From Prosopocoilus inquinatus (Eukaryota; Arthropoda; Insecta; Coleoptera; Lucanidae): a DNA stretch of 64,000 nt. Positions 13,201 through 24,775 of this stretch are shown here, one piece after another. How positions within the stretch are numbered: position 1 is the first letter of the stretch; each line of letters starts with the position of its first letter. Location of the stretch: assembly GCA_036172665.1 (NCBI GenBank), contig CM069876.1:39587001-39651000 (forward strand). Reading direction: 5' to 3'. The notes under the pieces were generated by a model. It was not told the DNA's origin. It did no database searches and saw only the letters and a list, made by a program, of their open reading frames with translations. The translations under genes and the position numbers were made by a program.

Positions 13201-16200
13201 ACTTCAGTTGTTTTATTTTTATTAATTCAGGTCTTCTTTTACGTTTCCTTCGTAAGTAAGTCAATCCACCATATTCCAGCAATTTATTTCCTAAAAGATA
13301 TCCAACCACTGAACAGCAAAAAAGATTGCGTTCATAGCGCTTGATAAAATCACAACATCGAGTGACATTTTAATACAGAAGTTAACAGGGAATCGCTTGA
13401 GTTATTACGTTTAAAAACCTCTTCGCACGTCCGGCAACATAAAAAAATGATCGAATTTCCAAAATCCTATTAGTGACCTCTGCGCGTCAATTACGTCGGA
13501 GCAAAGCGTGAAAAAGAGCTAAGTGCCTCGCAATTTATACTCTTTTACGAGCACAAAAAACATCATCCTGACAAATTTGACACGTCAGATCTCCGAGTAC
13601 AAAAAGCCCGACTCACATCACCGCCACCGCCCCCAGACAAATAAAGGCCCATACATTTTTATTTGGCGAAGGGCTCGTTCCAACGCCGACGCCCCCGGAA
13701 CCAACGTGATGAAATTGGGGCAGGCGATAAAAGCAAAAGTTTTTCCTTTTTTTTTCTGAGCATGGTTTTAATTTTACAAGTTTAGTGTTCCAAGGAAAAA
13801 GGGCATGGTCTAAGTTTAAGCAACGTAATAAACACGCCAAGGATGTTTGCCCGCGGCCAACAGAAAACTAATAGTCTGTTCTGAGGGGGGGGGGGCGAAG
13901 TAAAAGGAATCAGGCGCGATAATAAGTGACGTGACATTAAAATCGATGGGGGGATGACGCCTTCAGCCCGGCCGGTCCTGGCGCCTGTGTCAAGAAGGAA
14001 TATGTAGGTCGTTTGTTACAAGAGGTCGCGGTTAGGCAAACAGTCGCGTCGGATGGTATTTTCGTCACCGAAAGCGAACTTGATTACGGCGATTACGAAG
14101 AACCAAAGGAGGCCAACACAAAAAAAAATCGCACGAAAAGGGGGAAACACACGAAAGCAATTAGCAAGGACCAACTAACCTTCTTTCGTGACGAAAGGAC
14201 GATAATTTTTGACGAAAATTTTTTCACTTGCTCTAGATTGTAAGGAAGGTCGAATCAAAAGGAGACTTTAATGAAACAGGCTGATTCAAATGCAAAAGAT
14301 AACGAAGATTTTAAATTTTCAACAATTAGGGTGTAAAACTTTAAAATTAAATTAGTTTCTTCCCCTTTCTTCTTTTTCATTTCTTTGAGAGGAAGAGGAA
14401 GGAGAAGAATTGATTAAAGTGTAAAGTTTCAACAACATAATTGAAATTCCTCCATTTTCTGGCCATGTTTACGTTATCGACATGGCGGAGCCGGGGGTAA
14501 ATTCACTTAACAAAATGGAGTAATTTTCCACGACGAGCTTTCACGTCTCTACACGCGACCATAAATTACAAGGAGTAATTTAGAGAGAAAAAAAAAGATA
14601 TTTATTTCCAACCTCTCAAGGATGACGACGACGACACTGAAAACTGCATCCCCGAAACATTTGCCTTTCGGTTTAATTCCTCATTCCTCCCCACCGGAGG
14701 TTCTTTGCTTCAGAGAATCTGATGATAGCCAGAAAGAAAAAATCATTTTCGCCACAGTTCGCGCCTTACCCCCGAGATAAAATTTCGGGGCGTCTTTTAC
14801 GTCTGCGAATTTTCACCCTAATTTCGCGTTTAACGTCCTTTTAAACGACGGTAAAATTCGCGCCCTCTACCAAATTGTGGAGGGCCGGGTCCTAATTAGA
14901 ATCTCGTTACGTCCTCGAAGTTGAAGGTCTTTTACGGAGACACCGAGAGCAGTTCGTTTAATTCGGAAAGAAATGAAGGTATTTTGGCGCGAACGAAAAT
15001 CAAGTTATTGCTTTCAACTTGTTAAGATTTCTTCATCTACAGTATAAGAAGGCAAAAAATAGTAAGCAATTACAGGTTCCTGTAATTTTCCTCTCTTCAA
15101 GACGTTAATGTTTAAATATGATTTCAGAGGTGATAGTTAAAAAAGTTTGGAAGCTTTTTAAAACCTCAAAACTTTTATAAAACCTGTGAAGTCGTATTTA
15201 AAGAGTGGCGTTCTGGATAAAGAAAAATTGCAGGAAACTGTAATTCTCAACTATTTTTTTCCTTCGACTGTATACCTCGAGGATTTTAACTTTGAGACAG
15301 CCATAAGGCCCTTTAGCTCAAGAATTCCTAAATAAGTCTTTAGAAGAATTAAAAAAAAAATGATTTTCCCCATGTGTGCACATATTTGTTATAATGTTCG
15401 ACGGCTTCTTTGATGCAATTTCAATTTATTCATTAGGATGTAAAATAGAAAGAGACGTTTAAATATTTAAAGGGCTAACGTGGCCCACTCTAATCCCTAT
15501 ATTTAAGCAAACTACCAACAAACACCAAAGATACAAAGTTTTAACGTAGCGTGCGACATATAATTTAATGAAATCCGAGCAAATTGGTGCGGACATCCCA
15601 AACAGGCTGTTAACAATTCGGGCGTCGACGCCTTCCTTCATTGCCCCGTTCTGACGTCAATATGGAAACGTCGAATTGGGGGAAGAAGAGCGAGAGGGCG
15701 TCAAAATATTGAATGTTTACCAAATTACTTTCGCTAAAGGACACGTTTTCCAGCGCACAAATTACTTTTTCGGTCGATACACCTCGAAGCCTTCGGCGCG
15801 GGCTCGGGGAAAATTAGGGGCTTATTAGCGCGCTCTCCGTTCTTTAATGAAACCGTAAATAAATCGCTGCATTTTTCAGACTGAAACTTTAATTTACTGC
15901 CGCAATTAAAAGCTGAAAGATTTTCCGAGTTTTCAGAACTTCACAATGTAATTATTTACTTGGCGGGAACTACTTTGCGAAGAAGCTTAACAATTTCCAC
16001 ATAACTTTTAAAGCGAACTAAATTACAGTAAATCATCCAAGAATTTTTAATACCGTTTCTAATTTACTCGGAAAATTGCATTCATTTTACATGCCTGACT
16101 GATTAAAAAAGGAACAAAGTAAACACCAGGATGCAGGCAACCCAAACAATATGCATGATAATTTGGTTGCCTACATTTTCGACTTAAAGGGGACTGGGAC

Positions 16201-17640
16201 AATCCAAATGCATTTAAAACACAACTCGGACTAATTACACTTACAAGTGCAGTTACATTTACATCAATCCAAATTGTTTTACGCCCTTATAAGTTTATGT
16301 AATTTTTGATATGAACAAAGCAGGATACAAGTGTGATACGAGTGCAGCATCAAAGTGCGTTGGATCAATGTATGTATACTTGGACGGTGTCAACCCAGCT
16401 TTATTAAGATATAATCAAAGCACTACTTCTTTCTAAAACACAAGTAAATCACACGAGCCTTAATTTAGGCCTGCCCAAAAAAATAAAACGCAAAATTTTC
16501 AACATTTTTTAAAACTTATAACGCAATTACATTTTTAAGAAAAAGTTAATGTAAAGTGACCATCGTTTCTGTTCAAAATCAGCGATTTTCTGCCCAATTT
16601 AATCGAATTCGTAAATATTGCTGCACGGCTGCGTTTCATACATCAATAAACCCAACGATTATTTGATTACGAAATAAATCATCAAATTTAGCTGAACAAT
16701 AATATCATTCCACCTCTAATTATTAGACATTCGGTTGATTCGATTAAAACGTAAATTACACTCAACGGACTAATGTTCATTAGTTTTTACAATTATTATT
16801 TATAAATGTACAGACGTGAACAATAAATTTCGGTCGCCCTTAATTGTCAAAACTTGACTCGTATTTGATTAAAAAAAAAAAAAAAACCTCTTATAAATGT
16901 GTTTTATTTACGACACTTTTTTGGTTAAAGATACTCCTATGATATTTATACGAAAATTTTCAATTTTATGACATTTTGATTGACAGTGACGCCCCAAATT
17001 TAATACTCGCTACTATACAAAGCAGCCCTGAAAAAGCCATAACTCGTTTTAGTTGTTATTTAAAAAAAAAATTAATTTGCACATCCAGGTCGTAAGAAAG
17101 TATTTTGCCCGACGTCTTAAAATTACGTTTGTAATTAACCTGATCTGTTTCATACTTAAGGTTTACGAAAATGTCATGCTTAAGCCCTTAAACGCTATAA
17201 TATTTGAATGTCATTTATGCGTAAATTTGATTTAACCAAGCGCCATTTTCAATTAAAAACACAGAATGAAAAACATGCAGCTACAAATTTATGTAACGAA
17301 AAGTCGGTCAGCTGAAAATATACTAAGAATTGAGATCAGATTATCATATCAAGTAAAAAAAAAAAAAACTAAGCCTGCATTGTGCACTGTAAGAGAAAAT
17401 GCCGCATAAGAAAGTCCTGTGCGTTTTCGAAACAGTTTACAGTTTGAGCGAATTCTAGGAATTCCGGGCCAGCTTAAGCTAACCATGTCACATAGTTTTA
17501 AATATTGGAAGAGTCAAAAGGTAGCCAGTTCTGTCCATGACTTTGTTTGCTTGCTATGGCGTCTTAATTTTACTCGTCAATGAATTTTGCAAATTCTAAA
17601 TTTTTCTATTAGTCAATTTTCTAGCTTTATCTTAATTTAA
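13201..17640. other. gene-free stretch
   Basis: No coding exon, RNA gene or complete mobile element was recognised. Segments at about 13930-14000, 14600-14950 and 15600-15860 have higher GC and CG content than the surroundings and resemble the non-repetitive islands seen around insect developmental genes. No function can be claimed from sequence alone. A-runs occur at 16867-16885 and near 17355. Confidence 0.4.
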
Positions 17641-17644
17641 ATAC

Positions 17645-17760
17645 AGCAGGCTCCCGATTATCCAACTTTCTTGACTATCCGCCCACCCCTTTAACCGATC
17701 CTATGAATCCCTTCATCTTAACGCCGCGTTATTCGATCCAGACAATTCCTGGAAGTAAAA
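17645..17760 (+). mobile_element. Tigger/pogo-like transposon end
   Basis: TA followed by CAGCAGGCTCCCGATTATCC at about 17645 resembles the terminal repeat style of Tigger/pogo elements: TA target, CAG start, then a CTC/CCGATTATCC-like core. A matching inverted end was not found nearby, so this is probably a fragment. The downstream limit is arbitrary. Confidence 0.35.
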
Positions 17761-20058
17761 ATCATGTTTATGTTATCCCATTATTTTTAATAAAAAATTA
17801 AAATTTACTTAACAGTGCGGGCCATATTCACATCTTATGGTTAGAGTCATCTTTAAATTAATTGTGATTAAAATAAGCAGAGACAACATGAATTTATGTT
17901 AATTTAATGTGTAATAATCAAAGAACGGATCGGAAAAAGTTGTACGGTTTACTATTGCAACGAATCGGTGCAATGTTATAAATAGAATGTGTACACGACT
18001 CAATAAACCGATTCCACCACATTAAGTAGGCACATCCGAGTGCCCACGAGGCTGTCTTACAACGTGAGCGTATGTATAATGTGATGAGTGTCGATTTAAA
18101 TTCTGTGCCTAAATACTTGAAATGGTCTCATATGCAAATGCCAACATAGCGCGACTAGCGATAGGGAACAATCGGCAAGCCAAAGAAATAGTGCATTCGT
18201 AAGAACGGCATGATTCACAATAATGTTGCGGTTCGGGCACGATGCGCCATGATAGACGTGTGGTGCAGATGCGATTCCTGCTTTTCTTTGTTGTTCCTAA
18301 ATTCAGGAAAGAGTTATCATTATATTCTGGAATTATATCTGAGTTTTTACCCTGACAATATTAGACTGATTGATTAAAAATCACGTGTAAGCGTGCATAC
18401 ATTTAACATTACCATTTAGACCTCCACGGTCGAGTCGGGCTGTTGCTGTCTCAAACTGGTTTCAGCCGGATAACTTTTCCGAATCCGCTGACTGGTAATA
18501 ATCTAAAAGGATTGCTAGCGTTGCCACCCACTTACTTATTTTTCTATTTTTATTTAGAAAGAAGCGCCAATTGTATTATTGCGTACTATTTTTTAAAACA
18601 TATTCTGCTAATAATGTTGGCCATAAAATGAATCCCCGGCACACTCCATTTTTCTGTTCCAATTTTTGGCAGTTTTCCATTCTGTTATTTTTATAGTGAA
18701 AAAAGTTGTATTTTTATATTCCTTTAATAATGTTTAGTCTTCGCGATTCCTTTCTTTCACTTCTTTGCCCTTTTCTTTATATTTTAATTTTATATATTTT
18801 TTGTTTATTTTATATAACAATTTTTTGCACCAAAGTGCATTGAAAGTTTTGTCTGTTTTTCTAAATAGGTAGTATAGACGACGTTTCGTTCACTGAAAAA
18901 TAAAACATAAAACAAGCATTTTAAATTTACGCGGCCAATCCTTTATTAGGACATAAAACGTTCAGCACAATAAATTTTCCCAGGCGCATCCTCTTTTTTA
19001 TTTTATTTCGGGGCGTGGGTAATTCCCCCGGCCCTGCTCATGAAAAGCACACTCGCCGTAAAATATGCATGACGTCGCTTTCACACACGTAAAAAAAAAA
19101 CTCAAAAGCCTCTTTTACAATTGCCTGCGCACATTCGTCTGGAAATTCGGTTTGTTTTTATTTACGTCTTGGCAGTTTCCCTTCGCCCAATTTCCGAACG
19201 CTTTCTCCCAGAGAGCACGGCGGAATTAACCTGATCAGGGGTGACTACTCACCCTTGACCTTTCCAAGCACAAATATGCGCCAACGAAATAAGCGATCAA
19301 TGTTGCGCGCGTACGCGGGCAAAATTTAATGACATAATAATTCGTGAAGTCTGGGGTTGAAAGCGCGAAAGTTCGTAGGCCCGGGGGTTTATTAGAATGA
19401 TTAATTACCAGCAAGTGTGTGTGGAGGCCCTATTATTCCCTCACACTCCCTTCTTCTTGTCGAGAATGTGACTGGCACAAGTCACGCCCTTACTACACAA
19501 ACAAAGAAAATAAATTTTTGAAACTGTTTTCTCTGTAAAGATTTTATTATAAAATTCTACTACTAATAATTAAATGGGATTCAGGCGATATTTTTTGCAC
19601 CCTCAATCTTCTCAAGCGTCTTTTTTGGTTTTTGCTTCGGGTTAAAACTCGTTTTATTCCACCCGGCGAACTTTGCGAAACAATGTTTTTAACTGTTTGT
19701 CAAAGCAAATGGAAAGGCTCAGTTTATTATTTATACAAACAAAGCAAAAACTCTGCACTACATGAAGAAAGAACAAGTATTTATTGCTGACACCAAGTAG
19801 TCCATCGCAAAAGAATCGAACTTGAAAAGAAGCAAAAAAATTTTTAAGAAAATTCCTTAAACTATAAAGGGGGGCCTACATATAAATGCCAGAATGGACG
19901 CTGGTGGCTAGGTCCTTCTTTGTCATTCTAATCATAATGCAAAGAGGAGTTCGACCACTGAAGTCTAAGGGCCAGTTGAACAAAAGCGGTTTAAACTCAA
20001 GTTTAAACTGAACTGGGTTCAAAATAAACAAATCTTAAGTACAGAGAGCAACTAATCA
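17761..20058. other. gene-free stretch
   Basis: Nothing coding was recognised. A higher-GC island lies at about 18990-19480. The rest is AT-rich with short frames that show no domain or splice support. Confidence 0.4.
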
Positions 20059-20166
20059 CTTCACCTTCGGATAAATTTATCTGTCAGGTAGTATCCCCGG
20101 AAACTAATTTCGATACAATGGTTTCCAAGGATAATTCCTGGCAGATAAATTTATCGGGAGGTGAAG
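20059..20166. mobile_element. palindromic MITE, copy 1 (108 bp)
   Basis: Almost the whole element is a hairpin. The left arm begins CTTCACCTTCGGATAAATTT and the reverse complement of the right arm begins CTTCACCTCCCGATAAATTT. The arms are about 46 bases with roughly nine mismatches, around a centre containing ACAATGG. A related copy lies 0.77 kb downstream. Confidence 0.65.
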
Positions 20167-20831
20167 AAATCGGGTATAAGTAAAATTTAATGCCATTTTG
20201 TTCACTTTGATCCTGGCTCAGTCCCAAATCTCTTCAAACCTCTCCTTGGTACAACTGGACCTAACATTTCGATGGCTGTGTGTAGGGTTCCCTTAAAAGA
20301 TTTAAATAAACACTGACTTTTAATAACAATTAAGAATAGAAATCAATATAAAAATTATTCTGAAATGTTTGCATTCGTTGGAATGAATTTACATAAGATT
20401 TTATAAACCTTTTTAGTTTTTCAAAGTGCTAAGTGATGTTTCATTTTTATATAAGCTTTTTCAGATCTTTTTTAAGTGCCTAGTCATGCAATACGTGATG
20501 TTCATTGCAGCAGGATACAAAGAATTTATAACTTCAATATGCACTGTGCCAAACACACGTAACTTTATAGGGTTATTTGTTTATCATAAATTGTTGTTAC
20601 GGTTGCGAAATTTTCTAAATTATTATGTCTCTTATTCCAAGCGTACGAAATTTCATTAGAAAAGACTTTGATGCGAAACAGGAGCATGTAAACCGAAATT
20701 AATAATAATTTGCGATCCTTCCTGAGAGGAAGTTGCTCATGCTCGAATTCCTGAAATTATTTAAATTAACTTTGTGGGGGAGTCACCTCCCAACAATAAT
20801 GTTTCTGCTACAATAAAATAATCTGGGCCCA

Positions 20832-20927
20832 GTCTTTTTACCTTCCTTTAAATTTATCTACCTGGAGATAATTGCATCCACAATGGTGTCTGACGAGGCA
20901 GATAAATTTACAAGGTAGTTAAAAGAC
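20832..20927. mobile_element. palindromic MITE, copy 2 (about 96 bp)
   Basis: The left arm carries TTTAAATTTATCTACCTGG and the right arm, reverse-complemented, carries TGTAAATTTATCTGCCTCG. The centre contains CACAATGG, like copy 1. The two copies share arms and centre but are diverged, which indicates a small dispersed family and not one local inversion. Confidence 0.55.
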
Positions 20928-22860
20928 TTGAATTTGAAACAAATTGTGACGCTTTTGTAATTTGAAATTGTTAAGAATGACAGTAGGAAGAAAAACCAAG
21001 CAATAAATCAAATTTGAACGGTGTGGAAAGGTGAAAAGCCAAAGTTTTGAACCAAACCAAGTGAAAAGGGCGATTGTTCAAAAAACAAAATCAAATAATT
21101 ACCTATACAGAATTTCTTTTTAAATCATTCCGTGTAAAAAATAAGTAAATTCATTCCAATTTAATTAATTGTGCGAAGTAGCTTTTAATTAGGAACAGAC
21201 TATACATGAGATGTAATGGCAATACATCTAGATAGGCAACCATACTCACACATCTGTCAATAGCCTAGTCACTTTGATAGCCTATATTCCCAGATAAGAA
21301 CACTTTTTATTCGTGATTTTTAATAGGTATTAAGTCAATAAAAAAATTAAGTAATCGTTTATAATAAGTGTGTTCCTAAAAGAATTACTTGCGGAATTTA
21401 AATTTAACCACCGTAACTAAGGCAATTTCCACGCGAACAGAAAATCATTAGAATTTCCTATAAACGACCTAGATTTAAATCGCGACCGAGATCTTACATT
21501 TAACAACATGCAACGTTATAATATATTCCAGAACGCAAAACATGTAATCAAATCATGCCTCGCATGGCAAAAATATAGTTTGGTTGGTAATAATGCGAAG
21601 CACACTAGCGCACTCTGCACGAACTTCACGGATGTACCGCATTTGCCGACTGAGACCTTTTAACTCATAAAGGGTAAATAATTATGCTATTCTCACTTGT
21701 GTTTCAAATAAATACATTAGCGAACGACACATGTTGAACACTAAAAGCAAATATAAATAAACAAGAAGCAGCGAATATTTAAAGGCAAACAAAACACACT
21801 TACCATGTATGCAAAGTTCTCAGGATGCCTCCTTCTTTTTTTCTTTCTTGATTCAGACTCCACCAGTATTTCTCTCGTTTGCAATTCATTATTATAAGTT
21901 TTCTACAGTAAATTCACTAAGAAAGGGCGCATAAACAAGAACTTAACCTAAATATACCTAGCGATTTTTCGCGCTTACAAATTGGTACGCCGCAAAAACA
22001 AACGCTACATTACACAAGTAGTAACAACAAAAGGCAATCGTTGCAGCCTGTAAACAACTGAATACGTTAAAAAAATGACAGGCACCAAGTAATTTTGGGC
22101 CGTAAATGCAGCAGGTAATTCAAAAGACATTCATAAACAAGCACTCCATACACAGCGAATTCTTGCATGTGAAACTAACAAACCCCAACTCACATTATAA
22201 GACGGGCAAATAAATCAACTAAACTGCTATTACGATATTATCCTAGTTTTCATTGAAATGTTTTAATCACAACTACAATAAAAACCCGACTACCGCCATG
22301 TTTACGGAAGGTATAGTGAGCATGCGTTGGAAATAATTTTCCTTGCCGAGCGATAAAAGCCCTTTAACTGATTTTAAGCGGCACGATTTGAAACGGTTCG
22401 GCCCAAAAAACTCAAGCAAATTTCACTACCTTCAAATTAATTTGACTTTCATTCACTTCTAGAACTGAATTATGCATCACAGGGGGTCTGTTAATAATAA
22501 TTAAAGAGGCTGCTGCAAATATTAAGCGATTTGGCAGACGGCCCGGCGGATCATTCTTTATATTTTAACAATACATCGGTCGGCTTTATATTTAACATTG
22601 CATCATGATGAAATTCCTTGCAAAAATTAAATATACCTTGGGTTCATGCTTTGCCTGGGTCACAACAGGTATTTTGCTGCATCGATTCGATATAGTTATT
22701 AGCGCGGCGCTCATGCGTCGCAAACATTATAATCGCCGTACATCTTAAATACATTAAAAAATCCTTTCGTTACCATCATTTCTTTCATCCACTGTCAATG
22801 AATTAAAGAGTAAATGAGATTAACCCAGTTAGAAAATTTGAATTTTCCCGCCGATCGACG
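20928..22860. other. gene-free spacer upstream of SmD1
   Basis: No exon was recognised. The sequence is AT-rich with occasional inverted words and no clear element boundaries. The last few hundred bases may include distal promoter sequence of SmD1. Confidence 0.4.
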
Positions 22861-22871
22861 CAGCGTCCCTG

Positions 22872-22879
22872 TGACGTCA
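22872..22879. promoter_or_regulatory. CRE palindrome upstream of SmD1
   Basis: A perfect full cAMP-response-element palindrome, TGACGTCA, lies about 70 bases before the SmD1 start codon. In animals CREB/ATF proteins bind this word and it is common in promoters of housekeeping genes. Its position suits a proximal promoter element. Use in vivo is inferred. Confidence 0.45.
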
Positions 22880-22946
22880 CGAATGCCGGTAACGCAGCAT
22901 AAACGTTTTCCACGATTTATTTATTTACGATTAATTGCAAATTAAA

Positions 22947-23775
22947 ATGAAATTAGTCAGGTTAGTATATCCCGTTACTTTAAAACTATAATTTTCTAAA
23001 CAGTCTTGAATGTAAAACGCATTAACTCCCGTGCTTTGCTTCTTGTGCTGTACATAACCTCAAATTCAAACTTGTAAATTCTGTGGCTCGCTGATCACTA
23101 TTTTGGTTGATTAATCACGTTTGAATAAAAGCTTTTCGTTATTGTTTTGTATTATGCATGTTAAGCACTTAAAATCTGCCTCCTGTTCTTCCTCATACAA
23201 ACATAATATTCATTAATCGACATTGATCGCTTAAGTAAGTGACAATTTGGTTTGATTTTGCTAAATTCTTCCTTTCTTAGTTGTTTAAAGATTTGCTCTT
23301 TTCTTTTTCCTTGCTTTTGATAACTTACTGCCCTTCTGCTAAGTACTGTTTGAATTTCAATGATCTCAATTTTCTTCATACTTGATAAAAAGTATTGATC
23401 GAATTGAATTCTAATTTCAGATTTTTAATGAAGCTCAGTCATGAGACCGTAACAATGGAACTGAAGAACGGTACTCAAGTCCACGGGACGATAACTGGCG
23501 TCGATGTTGCCATGAACACACACTTAAAGGCCGTCAAAGTTACAGTCAAAAATAGAAATCCCATAAACCTCGACACTTTAACAGTGCGAGGCAACAACAT
23601 CCGCTATTACATTCTGCCAGATTCAGTGCCTCTAGAAACTCTGCTGATTGATGACACGCCGAAAGCAAAAGCCAAAAAGAAGGAAACTGCAAGGGGAGCG
23701 ACTAGGGGAAGAGGTAGAGGAAGTCGTGGACGTGGTGGACCAAGAGGACGTGGCAGAGGCAGAGCACGTCGTTAA
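22947..23775 (+). CDS. SNRPD1: small nuclear ribonucleoprotein Sm D1
   Basis: Two exons, 22947-22960 and 23421-23775, are joined across a 460-bp GT-AG intron and encode 122 residues. Exon 1 supplies only MKLV plus two bases of an Arg codon, and the spliced start [16 protein letters not shown] is the diagnostic SmD1 N-terminus. The Sm fold fills about residues 1-80, with Sm1 around [16 protein letters not shown] and Sm2 around [16 protein letters not shown]. The C-terminal tail is Lys-rich and then an Arg-Gly repeat tail, which in known SmD1 is symmetrically dimethylated and bound by SMN. The protein is part of the heptameric Sm ring on U1, U2, U4 and U5 snRNAs. Human SmD1 has 119 residues, so the length fits. 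A CRE lies just upstream, and the 3' end runs up to the convergent CCDC167 gene. Confidence 0.97.
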
Positions 23776-23823
23776 ATAAATAATAATTATAATAAGTTAG
23801 TGTAAGAACGATAAGTTTAAGAA

Positions 23824-23829
23824 AATAAA
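23824..23829 (+). terminator. polyadenylation signal of SmD1
   Basis: AATAAA lies 49 bases after the SmD1 stop, and another AATAAA overlaps the stop codon itself at 23775-23780. Cleavage 15-25 bases after the distal signal would fall almost exactly on the stop codon of CCDC167 on the other strand (23848-23850). Confidence 0.6.
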
Positions 23830-23847
23830 TTTCATACAATATTTGAT

Positions 23848-24257
23848 TTAAAAATCCGATCCATTTACTAAGACATACAACATCCAAACCATGAAGCAAA
23901 TTAAACACAGAGCAACTCCGAACATAAACGTGCCCCTGTTGCTTTTGTGTAGGGTGGATAGAATTTCCTCGTTCGTTCTTAGTAGCTTTCGGCACTCCAC
24001 CAGTTCCTTCTCGACGACTTCTTCCTGCTCAGGTGGAAAGTCTTTGGCACGCAGCTTACGTTCTAACCTCTCTATCCGGTCATAACAGGTCCTAATAGAT
24101 TCTTCCGTCTTATTTATCTTAAGAACAAAAAAGAGAAAACATGTTTGCACATAACCTCAAAAATTGAACGCAAACTTAACCTAAAACTATTAATAAAATT
24201 ATGTTAAGTGCAACTTACCTGTTGCAGCAAGGAGCATTCTTGAAATAAACCAGACAT
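23848..24257 (-). CDS. CCDC167: CCDC167-like coiled-coil tail-anchored protein
   Basis: Exon 1 is 24257 down to 24219 (13 codons, MSGLFQECSLLQQ) and exon 2 is 24117 down to 23848. The 101-bp intron has GTAAGT and TTAAG at its ends and is in phase 0. The 102-residue product has a heptad-rich charged helix (about residues 14-75, with RIERLERKLRAKDFPPEQEE) and then one hydrophobic membrane segment (about 80-98, GVALCLICFMVWMLYVLV) close to the C-terminus. Length, order and the charged linker fit the CCDC167 family of small tail-anchored proteins, whose molecular role is poorly known. The gene converges on SmD1 and diverges from GTF3C4. The family assignment is from overall architecture and remembered similarity, not a search. 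Confidence 0.8.
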
Positions 24258-24775
24258 CTCTGCTTGTATTTAACGCTTAGAAAAACCAAAATTTTAATTT
24301 TACAAGCAGTTTACAACTTGAAGAGCAGCGCTGTCTGCCGGAAAATATTTAACTTAACGCTATGCAAGAATTTAAAATGCACACTTTTTGTTTATTAATT
24401 AATGAAACTGATAATACTTTCTAGTACTAATTATGATGTAAATACGATGTAAAGGAATATTTACTGTTAAAAACGTTGAAAGGTTAAACGTTAAAACCAA
24501 AAAGATGATCAAATCTCAAAATATTAAAAAACGGAGAGTATTTCTCAATAAATAATTCGTTTCTCTCATGAAGTATTTTAATTCTTTTTGGTTTTTTTTA
24601 TTAATCGCAAAGTTTAAAGGAAATTGGAATTTGACGACTTGCTGAGCAACTTTATCGTTGCCATGGCAACAGTGCGACATTTGACACAAAAACATAACCA
24701 CAAACGTAACCTTAAATTCTCATTTTTTTTGTATTATGTCAGGAAATGTTTAAAATTTGTGACAAAAAGTAAGCC
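24258..24775. promoter_or_regulatory. shared divergent promoter region of CCDC167 and GTF3C4
   Basis: The start codons of CCDC167 (minus) and GTF3C4 (plus) are 518 bp apart with no other gene between, so both promoters lie here. No TATA box stands out. A perfect 14-base RFX-type palindrome is at 24657-24670 (separate entry). Confidence 0.6.
24657..24670. promoter_or_regulatory. perfect RFX X-box palindrome
   Basis: GTTGCCATGGCAAC is two perfect RFX half-sites with a two-base spacer. It lies about 106 bp before the GTF3C4 start and about 400 bp from that of CCDC167. RFX factors bind this inverted repeat and drive ciliary genes, but also some cell-cycle genes. Which of the two genes it serves is not visible from sequence. 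Confidence 0.5.
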
